Below, piece by piece: positions 55,094 to 63,270 of a stretch of DNA of 64,000 nucleotides (its first letter is position 1; every line of letters starts with the position of its first letter). The DNA comes from Clostridium cuniculi (GTDB lineage: Bacteria > Bacillota > Clostridia > Clostridiales > Clostridiaceae), in assembly GCF_004353185.1 (NCBI RefSeq), contig NZ_SMUS01000012.1:1-64000 (forward strand), written 5' to 3'. The translations under genes and the position numbers were made by a program. The notes below the pieces were generated by a model. The model ran no database searches. It had not been told where the DNA came from and saw nothing but the letters and a program-made list of their open reading frames with translations.

Positions 55094-55355
55094 TTAATAC
55101 CACTCCCTAAACTTCAGTATATTTTAAATACTCACTACCAATAAAATAAGTTATTAATTTAAAGGCTAATTATACACTAATCGATATTTATTTTCATAAT
55201 ACTATATGGTCGATTATATTAAATAAACTTTCAAATATATCTTTTTTTAACCTTTTTCTTTAAAATAATACTCATTTTAATTTATATCATGTAATTCATT
55301 TTTTTAGAATTAACATAAAAAAATAGTGCTTGTATTAATACTAATAACCTTAAAT

Positions 55356-55403
55356 ACACAACATATTGTACTACCTTTTCTTCTTAAACACAATATATAG
55401 TCT
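55356..55403. promoter_or_regulatory. Tandem NrdR boxes upstream of nrdD
   Basis: ACACAACATATTGTAC (55356-55371) and ACACAATATATAGTCT (55388-55403) fit the NrdR-box consensus ACACWATATATWGTGT. They are 32 bp apart centre to centre, about three helix turns, the usual NrdR arrangement. The repressor NrdR, not encoded in this window, would bind both and shut down nrdD when dATP is high. Confidence 0.75.
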
Positions 55404-55647
55404 GTCGTATTTTAAATAGATTTACTGTATTTTTCTTACAAACACTTTATTTATCTTTATATTTCACTCAATTTCCTATATTATCCTTTTTAGTTTTTTT
55501 ACTAATTTTTCATTCCAACTTTTTTCATTATACTACATTAAATTTTAAAAAACACCTCTTGAAATTTAACATAATATATGCTTTTTAAAAATATAACTTT
55601 CACTAAAATAATTATTTTTTTATTCACATAATTATTTTATACCAAAA

Positions 55648-55679
55648 AAATAAAGGTAAGATTAAACCTACCTTTATTT
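55648..55679 (-). terminator. Terminator of metA
   Basis: AAATAAAGGTA and TACCTTTATTT form a perfect 11-bp stem with a 10-nt loop, just after the metA stop codon. Confidence 0.8.
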
Positions 55680-55688
55680 AATATGCTC

Positions 55689-56603
55689 TTATAAATGCTC
55701 TAAATTATATGGAGTATTTTGATATACACAATAATTAAGCCAATTACTAAAAACTACATTTGCACTTCCTCTCCATGTAACCATTGGCTCTAAACTAGGG
55801 TTGTCATTTGGAAAATAATTTTTAGGAACCTCTATATTTAACCCTTTCTTAACATCTCTAAAATACTCATCACTAAGGGTATTTCTTTCATACTCTAAAT
55901 GCCCTGATATAAAAACCTGCCTTCTATTTTTATTAGCAACAATAAATATTCCAGCCTCTTCAGATTCTGATAATATATCCAACTCTTCAACCTTTTCTAT
56001 ATCTTCTCTTCTTACTTCAGTATGCCTAGAATGTGGCGCATAAAAAACATCATCCAGCCCTCTTGTAAGATCTGCATTTCTATCATTTATAAAATGTTTA
56101 AATACCCCAAACATTTTTTTCTCTAATTGATATTTTGGAATCCCATAATGATAATTTAACCCTGCTTGAGCTCCCCAACAAATATGAAGTGTTGAGTATA
56201 CATTACTTTTGCTCCACTCCATTATTTCCTTTAACTCATTCCAATACATAACATCTTCAAATTCCAATTGTTCCACTGGCGCCCCCGTTATTACTAATCC
56301 ATCGAACCTCTCATCCTTTATATCATTAAAACCACTATAGAACTTTTCCATATGTTCAAGTGATGTATGCTTAGGCTTATAACTCTCTGTCTGTAAAAGC
56401 TTAATTTCTACTTGAAGCGGTGTATTTGATAAATATCTAAGTAATTGGTTTTCTGTTTGAATTTTTTTAGGCATCAAGTTTAATATAGCTATTTTAAGTG
56501 GCCTTATATCTTGATTTACTGCCCTTTCATTATTCATTACAAATATATTTTCATCAGATAAAACCTTAAATGCAGGTAAATCTTTTGGAATTTTTATTGG
56601 CAT
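55689..56603 (-). CDS. metA: Homoserine O-acetyltransferase, MetA family
   Basis: The 304-residue enzyme acylates homoserine as the entry to methionine synthesis. Cys142 in [10 protein letters not shown], the His in SGHLEYE and a Glu in that strand form the catalytic set. Position 111 is Glu ([12 protein letters not shown]), which in MetA enzymes selects acetyl-CoA; Gly there selects succinyl-CoA. I therefore predict acetyl transfer despite the MetA (succinyltransferase) family name. GGAGG precedes the ATG. No S-box or T-box leader was seen upstream. It is monocistronic. Confidence 0.93.
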   Translation of the reverse strand: MPIKIPKDLPAFKVLSDENIFVMNNERAVNQDIRPLKIAILNLMPKKIQTENQLLRYLSNTPLQVEIKLLQTESYKPKHTSLEHMEKFYSGFNDIKDERFDGLVITGAPVEQLEFEDVMYWNELKEIMEWSKSNVYSTLHICWGAQAGLNYHYGIPKYQLEKKMFGVFKHFINDRNADLTRGLDDVFYAPHSRHTEVRREDIEKVEELDILSESEEAGIFIVANKNRRQVFISGHLEYERNTLSDEYFRDVKKGLNIEVPKNYFPNDNPSLEPMVTWRGSANVVFSNWLNYCVYQNTPYNLEHL

Positions 56604-56707
56604 AGCCTCCCCCTCCTTACATCAATATTAAATCATATTTTTTCCAATTTTAGAATATTTATTAACAATATTAATCTTTGTAGGTTTTTAATTTCCACAA
56701 TTTCTCT

Positions 56708-56736
56708 TTGACACTAAAAATAAATAATCATATAAT
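56708..56736 (+). promoter_or_regulatory. Sigma-A promoter of ade
   Basis: TTGACA (56708-56713) and TATAAT (56731-56736) are both consensus with the ideal 17-nt spacing. Transcription would start near 56743, directly before the riboswitch. Confidence 0.88.
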
Positions 56737-56745
56737 GATAAAAAT

Positions 56746-56860
56746 AACCTTCGTATAAGCCTAAAAATATGGTTTAGGCGTCTCTACTATATCACCGTAA
56801 ATGATATAACTATGAAGTAAAATCCACGAAGGTTAATGTATTATTTTTATAAAGGTGGAT
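56746..56860 (+). promoter_or_regulatory. Purine riboswitch (guanine class) of ade
   Basis: The aptamer (56749-56817) has P1 CTTCGTA/TATGAAG, P2 GCCTAAA/TTTAGGC, J2/3 GTCTCTAC, P3 TATATC/GATATA with a CACCGTAAAT loop, and J3/1 ACT. The specificity base is C (56810), as in guanine/hypoxanthine riboswitches; adenine types have U. After the aptamer, AATCCAC can pair with GTGGATT, which covers the ribosome site AAAGGTGG, while ACGAAGGTTA can pair with the 5' P1 strand. Ligand binding should thus expose AATCCAC and block translation. Confidence 0.88.
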
Positions 56861-56867
56861 TAATTAA

Positions 56868-58607
56868 ATGAATAAAAAGATTTTTATCGATAATATTAAA
56901 GCAGCTAATAAAGAAATCTCTTGTGATTTAGTTATTAAAAACATTTCTGTCGTTGATGTATTTCAATGCTCTTCATTTATTTGCGATGTTGCTATAAAAA
57001 ATGGATTCATCGTTGGTCTTGGAGATTATTCAGGTAATATAGAAGTTAATGGTACTGGAAAGTTTATATGCCCAGGACTAATTGATTCTCATGCTCATAT
57101 AGAATCTTCTATGCTTACTCCAAATGAGTATTATAAAACAGCTCTATTGCATGGGGTAACTTCATTAATTGCAGATCCTCATGAAATAGCTAATGTTTTA
57201 GGACAAGCTGGAATTAAATTTATGATTGATTCTGCACAAAACATACCTTTTGATTTTTATTTTATGCTTCCATCCTGTGTGCCATCTACACCATTTGAAA
57301 ACTCAGGTGCAGTATTAACTAGTTCAGATTTAAAAGACTTCTACTCTAATTCTAAAGTTTTAGGACTAGCTGAAGTTATGGATTATCCTTCAGTTGCAAA
57401 CTGCAATGATGATATGATAAATAAACTTTATGACGCAATTTCTAATAACTCAATTATAGATGGTCATGGTGCTGGATTAAACTCTCATTCTATTAACGTT
57501 TATTCTACTGCTAATATAAAAACTGATCATGAATGTGCTACTTATGAACAATTAATTGATAGAGTTAGACGTGGAATATACGTCTTAATGAGAGAAGGTA
57601 CTGTTGCTAAAAATTTAAATGAGCTAATTAAAGGCGCTTCTATATTTAATAGTAGACGTCTTTGCTTATGTACAGATGATAAGCATATTGATGACTTAGC
57701 TCATAATGGTAGTATAGATACTTCTATTAAAATGTGTATTAAAGGTGGACTTGCTCCTGAAATTGCAATTCAAATGGCTACATTAAATGCAGCTGAATGC
57801 TATGACCTAAAAAATAAAGGTGCTATAGCCCCTTCATATGTTGCTGATTTTCTTATTCTTGATAGCCTTGAGGAATTTAAAATTAATTCTGTTTATAAAA
57901 ATGGTAAATTAGTAGTATCTAATAATATACTTATAAATGATATAAAATATTCTAATGTATATCCATCTTTATCAAATTCTATTAAATTACCTACTCTTAC
58001 AAAAAATACTCTTAAAATAGATGTGAAAAATAAGTCAATACTAAATGTTATAGAACTAATACCAAATAAATTAGAAAGTAACCATTTAAAACTTGATATA
58101 TCTAAATTAAATTTTGATGATGAGTTTATTAGTTTGACAACAACTGATAACTTATTAAAAATTGCAGTTATAGAACGTCATAAAAATAAAGGAAATGTTG
58201 GTGTTGGTGTTTTAAAAGGATTGAATTTGAAATCTGGAGCTATTGCTACGACTATAGCACATGATTCTCATAATTTAATTGTTTGTGGTACTAATGATGC
58301 TGATATGCTATTTGCTGTTGAAGAGTTAAAAAAGATAAATGGTGGAATAATTATCGTTAAAGATGGTACAGTTTTAGCTTCTGTATCCTTAGAAATAGGT
58401 GGAATAATAACAGCTAGAAATTCTGATGATGTTATTTCTGATTTAGATAAATTACATGATGCTTTAAAAATCATAGCCCCTGATATTACTTTTAATCCAT
58501 TTTTAACTTTATCATTTTTATCATTACCAGTAATACCAGATATCAAAATTACAGATAAAGGATTATTTGATGTTAAAAACTTTAATTTCATAGATGTGTG
58601 TGAATAA
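56868..58607 (+). CDS. ade: Adenine deaminase
   Basis: The 579-residue amidohydrolase converts adenine to hypoxanthine for purine salvage or catabolism. The family marks are DSHAHIESSMLTPNEY with the metal HxH and its following Glu, TSLIADPHEIANVLG, DGHGAGLNSHSI and a CTDDKHIDDLAHNG region, with the C-terminal adenine-deaminase domain containing AHDSHNL. The length is normal. AAAGGTGG precedes the ATG inside a riboswitch-controlled leader. It is monocistronic with its own promoter and terminator. Confidence 0.95.
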   Translation: MNKKIFIDNIKAANKEISCDLVIKNISVVDVFQCSSFICDVAIKNGFIVGLGDYSGNIEVNGTGKFICPGLIDSHAHIESSMLTPNEYYKTALLHGVTSLIADPHEIANVLGQAGIKFMIDSAQNIPFDFYFMLPSCVPSTPFENSGAVLTSSDLKDFYSNSKVLGLAEVMDYPSVANCNDDMINKLYDAISNNSIIDGHGAGLNSHSINVYSTANIKTDHECATYEQLIDRVRRGIYVLMREGTVAKNLNELIKGASIFNSRRLCLCTDDKHIDDLAHNGSIDTSIKMCIKGGLAPEIAIQMATLNAAECYDLKNKGAIAPSYVADFLILDSLEEFKINSVYKNGKLVVSNNILINDIKYSNVYPSLSNSIKLPTLTKNTLKIDVKNKSILNVIELIPNKLESNHLKLDISKLNFDDEFISLTTTDNLLKIAVIERHKNKGNVGVGVLKGLNLKSGAIATTIAHDSHNLIVCGTNDADMLFAVEELKKINGGIIIVKDGTVLASVSLEIGGIITARNSDDVISDLDKLHDALKIIAPDITFNPFLTLSFLSLPVIPDIKITDKGLFDVKNFNFIDVCE

Positions 58608-58608
58608 T

Positions 58609-58647
58609 AATAAAATAAAGTCTGCTATAAGCAGACTTTATTTTATT
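58609..58647. terminator. Bidirectional terminator
   Basis: A perfect 18-bp stem (AATAAAATAAAGTCTGCT and its complement) with a 3-nt loop lies between convergent ade and the HAD gene. Confidence 0.88.
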
Positions 58648-58665
58648 AAGAATAATTTTATTCTA

Positions 58666-59472
58666 TTATTTAAGTACAAACTTTTCTATAGCTTTTGCAA
58701 CTCCATCATTTTCATTTGAATCAGTAATATAATTTGCAACTTCTTTTACTTCCTCAAATCCATTTGCCATTGCAACACCCATACCAGCATACACTATCAT
58801 ATCAAGGTCATTTCCAGCATCTCCAAAAGTCATTATCTCTTCTTGCTTTACTCCTAAGTGCTTTGCTAATAATTCAACACCAGTTCCTTTATTTACAGCT
58901 TTATTTAAGAACTCCAAAAAGTATGGTGTACTTCTAACAACAGTATATTTATCATAAACCTCTTGTGGTAAGTTATCTACTGCCTTTTGTAATATCTCTG
59001 GTTCATCAATCATCATAACCTTAATTATAGAGTGGTCATCTTCAATATCTGAATAATCGTTTATATTTATTTCTATACCATTTATGTTTGCTTCAACTTC
59101 TGTATATTTGCTATTTTTAGGAGTTATTAATCCATGTACATCTGAAAATGCATGAATATTTACACCTAACTCGTTACTTAAATTATGTAAATAATGTAGA
59201 TCAGCACCTGTTAATGCTATTTTAGAAATAACTTCTCTACTTTTAGTTTTTAAAACTAGTCCACCATTATAAGTTAAAACACAATCATTTTCATCATACA
59301 TATCTAATTCTTCTAGATATCTTGTTACTCCATCTATTGGTCTACCAGTTGCAATTACAACTTGAACACCTTTTTCTTTTGCTGCTTTTATAGCATTCTT
59401 CGTTCTTTCTGAAACTGTTTTATCTTCTTTAAGAAGTGTTCCATCCATATCAATTGCTATTAATTTATACAT
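58666..59472 (-). CDS. Cof-type HAD phosphatase (YidA-like)
   Basis: The 268-residue protein is a Cof-type HAD phosphatase with all four motifs: AIDMDGTLLKED (nucleophile Asp), VVIATGRPIDGV, a Lys in the NKAVNKGTGVELL region, and FGDAGNDLDMI. The C2 cap domain lies between about 85 and 190. Such enzymes hydrolyse sugar phosphates, pyridoxal phosphate and flavin phosphates with broad specificity, so no single substrate is proposed. I start at ATG 59472 after GGAGGAG; an ATG 15 nt upstream precedes that site. Confidence 0.9.
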   Translation of the reverse strand: MYKLIAIDMDGTLLKEDKTVSERTKNAIKAAKEKGVQVVIATGRPIDGVTRYLEELDMYDENDCVLTYNGGLVLKTKSREVISKIALTGADLHYLHNLSNELGVNIHAFSDVHGLITPKNSKYTEVEANINGIEININDYSDIEDDHSIIKVMMIDEPEILQKAVDNLPQEVYDKYTVVRSTPYFLEFLNKAVNKGTGVELLAKHLGVKQEEIMTFGDAGNDLDMIVYAGMGVAMANGFEEVKEVANYITDSNENDGVAKAIEKFVLK

Positions 59473-59634
59473 AAACTCCTCCACCATTCCTTATAATAAC
59501 ATTCTGTTTCATTATAACATATAATTTACTGATAGCGGCATAATATTATTTATAAATTTTATAGCTAGTATTGATTTTACTTATCGAAAATACTATATTC
59601 CCAATATAACTTCTTATATCTAAAATTAATTCTA

Positions 59635-59904
59635 TTACTTATCATATCCAACATAAGAGCTAATTACATCATCAAATCCATCTCTATCTAATATACTTAT
59701 AACTACTCCTGTAATCTCATAACTTGATGTATTATACTCTTCTCCTCTAAACTCCTTAATGCAACTTACCACATCTTCTGCTATTATCTTTGCATCAGAT
59801 TCATTTAATAAGGCCTTTTGATCTCTAGTTGCATTTAATATACTTACTTCAATTTTACCTTGGTCTAACTCCTGTAATCTTCCATCTTTTTTTACTACTT
59901 TCAT
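59635..59904 (-). CDS. Stand-alone ATP-cone protein A
   Basis: The 89-residue protein is a single ATP-cone domain: MKVVKKDGRLQELDQGKI is the N-terminal nucleotide-binding strand-turn, and EITGVVISILDRDGFDDVISSYVGYDK the last helices. Such domains normally head ribonucleotide reductases and NrdR and bind ATP or dATP. Here it stands alone with no reductase or zinc-ribbon part. Its partner is unknown. A related gene lies immediately upstream. AAGGAGGTG precedes the ATG. Confidence 0.8.
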   Translation of the reverse strand: MKVVKKDGRLQELDQGKIEVSILNATRDQKALLNESDAKIIAEDVVSCIKEFRGEEYNTSSYEITGVVISILDRDGFDDVISSYVGYDK

Positions 59905-59934
59905 TGTATTAACACCTCCTTATACTATTATTAT

Positions 59935-60002
59935 CAAAAAAATAGGTTGTAACTCATAATAATAATTAAAAAATTACTATTATTAAGCTACAACCTATTT
60001 TT
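59935..60002 (-). terminator. Long hairpin terminator after ATP-cone protein B
   Basis: AATAGGTTGTA and TACAACCTATT (with further A/T pairing around AATAATAA/TTATTATT) form a long stem on the minus strand downstream of the second ATP-cone gene. Confidence 0.75.
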
Positions 60003-60282
60003 ATCTATCATTATTGCTCTTATAACCTAAATACGACATTGCTATATCATTAAATCCATCCTTATTGAGAGTTTCTATAATTATTGCAAAAATTTCATAA
60101 GTTGATGCAATCCCGTCATCTCCTCTTATACCTTGTAATACTTTTAGTACTCTAGAACTTAACACCTTTAAATCTGCTTCATTTATAATTGTATCACTAT
60201 CAATAGATGCACCTAATATGCTACTTCTTATTTTAATAACATCTAAACTTTGTAATCTACCATCCTTTTTTATTACTTGCAT
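60001..60282 (-). CDS. Stand-alone ATP-cone protein B
   Basis: The 93-residue product is another lone ATP-cone (MQVIKKDGRLQSLDVIKI and EIFAIIIETLNKDGFNDIAMSYLGYKS). It is paralogous to protein A; the two differ at many positions, so duplication is not recent. As with A, free ATP-cones could sense dATP/ATP or compete with NrdD or NrdR, but no function is known to me. GGGGGTG precedes the ATG. The hairpin between the two genes suggests separate transcripts. Confidence 0.8.
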   Translation of the reverse strand: MQVIKKDGRLQSLDVIKIRSSILGASIDSDTIINEADLKVLSSRVLKVLQGIRGDDGIASTYEIFAIIIETLNKDGFNDIAMSYLGYKSNNDR

Positions 60283-60535
60283 AAATACACCCCCATATAA
60301 GAAAATTATACACTATTACAGAATATTTTTAAACGATTTCATGATTTATTCATAATAAATTCTATTAATTTATTATATGTTTGTCGTATCCTATCTTTAC
60401 TAAATGATATATATATGTATATTTTTTTATTATACATTTAACAAGCAATCTTATATTAAATAAATGATATCACATTTAACATTTATTTTTTATAATCGTA
60501 AAATATACTATAAAACTTTTTTGGAGTTAAATTTT

Positions 60536-61048
60536 ATGAAGTTTATATCTAAATTTAGAAACTTATATCATTCATCACGTCAAAACTTAACACTTATATC
60601 TGACACCTTAAAAAATTCAAATTCTTATACTAATGATGCTTTAGAAAAAATAAATAAAAGCGATTTTTCTAGTAAAACTAAATACTTTATATGGGTAGAT
60701 ACAAAAAACTTCAAAACTAATATCTTTAAAGGAAGTACACATTATTGGGTATTAGAGAATAGCTTTCTTTGCACTGTAGGAAGACCTAGCTCCCCTACAA
60801 TAAAAGGCACTTTTTATGCAGGACCTAAAGGTTATTCCTTTGGTGAAGCACGTGGATTTAGATGCTTATATTACACCCAAATAAAAGATAATTATTTATT
60901 TCATTCAATCCCCTATAATCTAGATGGCTCCATAAGGGATTCTCGTTTAGGTATGCAATTAACAGACGGTTGTGTAAGACTTGCTACTAAGCATGCAAAA
61001 TGGATTTATTACAACGTTCCATCCGGAACAACTATATATATAACTTGA
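60536..61048 (+). CDS. L,D-transpeptidase (YkuD-fold) domain protein
   Basis: The 170-residue protein has a YkuD-type L,D-transpeptidase domain (about 50-170): the catalytic His in LFHSIPYN and Cys in LTDGCVRLATKHAKW, with the N-terminal YFIWVDTKN strand. The typical S-x-GC is LTDGC here. L,D-transpeptidases cross-link or modify peptidoglycan outside the membrane, but no signal peptide or membrane helix is visible in the chosen start (60536, after GGAG). The open frame extends 24 codons further to 60464, which would add a hydrophobic tail-like start; export could depend on that or on a non-classical route. Confidence 0.72.
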   Translation: MKFISKFRNLYHSSRQNLTLISDTLKNSNSYTNDALEKINKSDFSSKTKYFIWVDTKNFKTNIFKGSTHYWVLENSFLCTVGRPSSPTIKGTFYAGPKGYSFGEARGFRCLYYTQIKDNYLFHSIPYNLDGSIRDSRLGMQLTDGCVRLATKHAKWIYYNVPSGTTIYIT

Positions 61049-61085
61049 AAAATATTGCGAACTAAAGCATTAATGCCGTGATGCC

Positions 61086-61281
61086 GAAAATTAATGATAT
61101 AACCTCCATTAAGTCATATAATTTCGCTAAGAATTTATATTATTATTTCCATAAAATTAGCTAAAGCTTCGAAGTTCGCTATCGCTTACCTCAGCTTCTT
61201 AACGCTAATTTTATTACAATAATAATTAAATTCTAAAGCTTATTATATAATACTTTCTTCCGGTTATATCATTAATTTTTC
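61086..61281. repeat. Large imperfect inverted repeat (196 bp)
   Basis: GAAAATTAATGATATAACC (61086) is mirrored by GGTTATATCATTAATTTTTC (61262). Inside, ATAAAATTAGC (61151-61161) is mirrored perfectly by GCTAATTTTAT (61204-61214). Weaker pairing lies between. A folded arm of about 95 nt suggests a MITE or a structured RNA. Confidence 0.6.
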
Positions 61282-61503
61282 TCTATCACTAGCTTTAAAG
61301 CCTAGGTCTGCAATTTAAAAGAGAAATACTATAAAGTTAATGTTTTGTGCTATAAATTATTTTGATAGAATAATTATCTTTTAATTTAATGACCCTTATT
61401 TTATCAAGATATTAAAATACTTTTAGTTAACGACTTGTCATACAGTATGTAGTAGAAGAAATTAACTGCAAGGTTTTATGTATAGGTAGTTATGTGAAAA
61501 AAG

Positions 61504-61571
61504 AAAAAATGAAATATTAATTTGGAAGGGCCATTGAAATTAAGCCGTAGAAAATAACTATTTCATTTTTT
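61504..61571. repeat. Nested inverted repeats after the cyclophilin gene
   Basis: AAAAAATGAAATA and TATTTCATTTTTT form a 13-bp outer stem, and TTAATTT/AAATTAA forms an inner stem around GGAAGGGCCATTG. Downstream of the cyclophilin on the minus strand, it could serve as terminator. Confidence 0.5.
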
Positions 61572-61599
61572 CGCTTCCACGTAACGAACAATTTAGTTA

Positions 61600-62256
61600 T
61601 TATTCTACTTTTTCTGGTTCCTTGTAATTTATTCCCTTTGTATCTACTGTAATACTTTCAATAACTACATCTTTTAATGGTTTATCATTTCTATCAGTTT
61701 CAACTGAATTAATAGCTTCTACTACATCCATTCCCTCAGTTACTTTTCCAAAAGCAGCATAATCACCATCAAGATGTGATGCTTCTTTAGCCATTATAAA
61801 AAATTGACTTCCTGCTGAGTCAGGATTATTTGATCTTGCCATTGATAAAACACCTGCTGTATGTTTTAAATCATTATTTGTATATCCATTACTACTAAAT
61901 TCTCCTTTAATTGAGTACCCTGGACCTCCTGTACCAATTCCATCTGGATCTCCACCTTGATTCATAAAATCTTTAATTACTCTGTGAAATATTAATCCAT
62001 CGTAAAATCCAGAATTAGCTAATGATATAAAATTATTGACTGTATTAGGTGCTTTATCTGGATATAATTCTGCTTTTATTGTTCCAAAGTCTTTAACTTT
62101 AATTATTGCTATTGGTAACTCTCCTGTTGATTCAATTGTTACTACACTTTCTTCAGTATTATTTTGATTTGAAGTATTATTTGTACATCCTACTAATCCA
62201 ATTAACATAGCGCTTATTCCTACTAAAATTACGCCCTTTTTAATAACTTTATTCAT
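61600..62256 (-). CDS. Lipoprotein cyclophilin-type peptidyl-prolyl isomerase
   Basis: The 218-residue lipoprotein (lipobox GLVGC) has a cyclophilin domain (about 50-215): the FHRVIKDFMNQGGDPDGIGTGG segment (catalytic Arg in FHRV and Gln), SMARSNNPDSAGSQFFI and LDGDYAAFGKV. It would speed prolyl isomerisation of exported proteins at the outer face of the membrane. The ATG at 62256 follows GGAGGG; a TTG five codons upstream is before it. Monocistronic, ending near the inverted repeats. Confidence 0.92.
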   Translation of the reverse strand: MNKVIKKGVILVGISAMLIGLVGCTNNTSNQNNTEESVVTIESTGELPIAIIKVKDFGTIKAELYPDKAPNTVNNFISLANSGFYDGLIFHRVIKDFMNQGGDPDGIGTGGPGYSIKGEFSSNGYTNNDLKHTAGVLSMARSNNPDSAGSQFFIMAKEASHLDGDYAAFGKVTEGMDVVEAINSVETDRNDKPLKDVVIESITVDTKGINYKEPEKVE

Positions 62257-62299
62257 AAATACCCTCCACAAAAAACTTTGTCATTTTTTATGATATCAA

Positions 62300-62331
62300 A
62301 AAAAAGCTTAACCCTCAAGTTAAGCTTTTTT
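62300..62331 (-). terminator. Terminator of the 44-residue gene
   Basis: AAAAAAGCTTAAC and GTTAAGCTTTTTT form a perfect 13-bp stem with a 6-nt loop, downstream of the small gene on the minus strand. Confidence 0.82.
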
Positions 62332-62366
62332 CATCTAGACCTATATGCTATTTTTCTAAAAATTTA

Positions 62367-62501
62367 CTAAAGAGGTTCTCCATCAAAGCTTTTATATTCA
62401 CTAGGATTTTTATCATTTCCTACATTATTTTGATTTTGATGAAGTTTTTGTCTTCTTTCTCCCTTTTGATACTTTTTATCTTTAAATTTATCAGTACTCA
62501 T
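62367..62501 (-). CDS. Small basic hydrophilic protein, 44 residues
   Basis: The frame encodes MSTDKFKDKKYQKGERRQK followed by an Asn/Gln-rich stretch and EYKSFDGEPL. It has no membrane segment or cysteine. A GGGAG lies about 12 nt before the ATG and a good terminator follows, so it may be real. I recognise no function; it is close to the lower limit of what sequence alone supports. Confidence 0.5.
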   Translation of the reverse strand: MSTDKFKDKKYQKGERRQKLHQNQNNVGNDKNPSEYKSFDGEPL

Positions 62502-62625
62502 TTGTAAGACACGCTCCCTTCTATATTATTTTCTACAAAACTTCTATATATAATTCAAAAAACACTAAGAATTTTAATATAAATAAAAAAAAATAACCTA
62601 TATTACTTGAGCTTATAAAAATTTT

Positions 62626-62664
62626 AAGGTTGATATGAATTAAATTATAATACATACCAACCTT
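62626..62664 (-). terminator. Terminator of the CxxC protein gene
   Basis: AAGGTTGATATG and CATACCAACCTT pair (one G-U) around a 15-nt loop with a T run on the minus strand. Confidence 0.7.
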
Positions 62665-62670
62665 TTTAAA

Positions 62671-63087
62671 CTAAACTTCAAACTCTTCAATTTCTATAGA
62701 ATAACTTCCACAATGCTTACAAACATTTATCATTACAATATAACTATTATCTACTTTTCCACTTTTCATTAATCTTTTAAAAGATAAACCTTCATACTCT
62801 TTATCTAAAGTACTTATTACATACTCCTCATTTTTCGTATATATATAAAAATTAAACCCTAAGAAATCAAAAAACTTCTTTTTCTCAGCAACTCCTTCAT
62901 TACAGTTTTCACAAGGGAAATCAAAAAATGCCTTTGTAAATTCAACATTCTCACTATTATGTAATATCTCTATTATTTTTTTCTCATCTATATCTTTAAT
63001 TGGATTCTCTTCATCATTTACAAAATACTCAAGATTATCTTCATTTAAAATATATTCTTTATCATCAAAAGTAAATTTAAATTCCAT
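62671..63087 (-). CDS. Putative zinc-binding protein, 138 residues
   Basis: The small acidic protein carries two CxxC pairs (PCENCNEG near residue 60 and VCKHCGSY near residue 125) that together could bind zinc. The rest is rich in Glu, Lys and aromatic residues with beta character (FKFTFDDKEYIL, FYIYTKNEEYVIST). I do not recognise the family. GGAAGG precedes the ATG. It stands alone, divergent from the YiiX-like gene. Confidence 0.6.
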   Translation of the reverse strand: MEFKFTFDDKEYILNEDNLEYFVNDEENPIKDIDEKKIIEILHNSENVEFTKAFFDFPCENCNEGVAEKKKFFDFLGFNFYIYTKNEEYVISTLDKEYEGLSFKRLMKSGKVDNSYIVMINVCKHCGSYSIEIEEFEV

Positions 63088-63270
63088 TTAAATTACCTTC
63101 CTTTCTTTTTTAAGTTTTCTTTGCATTACTTTATTGTACATAATAACATACCAGTATTCATAAATAAAGTTATTTAATAAAAGTTTGTGTGAATTTTGTA
63201 AAAAAATTATTAACAGTTACATATTTTTAGTGTACAATATAGACTATAAAATAAAAGGAGGGGATTTAAT

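Larger units (their letters stand above)
55094..55688. other. Long regulatory region upstream of nrdD
   Basis: This nearly 600-bp stretch is A+T-rich and contains the two NrdR boxes and the metA terminator. I see no ORF or other RNA gene. Its length leaves room for a long 5' leader. Confidence 0.45.
61049..61599. other. Stem-rich 550-bp region without a gene
   Basis: This stretch has no convincing coding frame. It contains the large imperfect palindrome at 61086-61281, a second inverted repeat at 61504-61571 and unusual G+C-richer words (GCCGTGATGCCG, CGCTTCCACG). It looks like an inserted element or a structured RNA rather than ordinary spacer. Confidence 0.5.

Noticed and set aside
56604..56700. 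SAM riboswitch or T-box before metA
   Set aside because: The region is too short and lacks the conserved core of either element.
58268..58591. Coding frame antisense to ade
   Set aside because: It lies wholly inside the conserved adenine deaminase domain, has no ribosome site and resembles no protein; it is a shadow frame.
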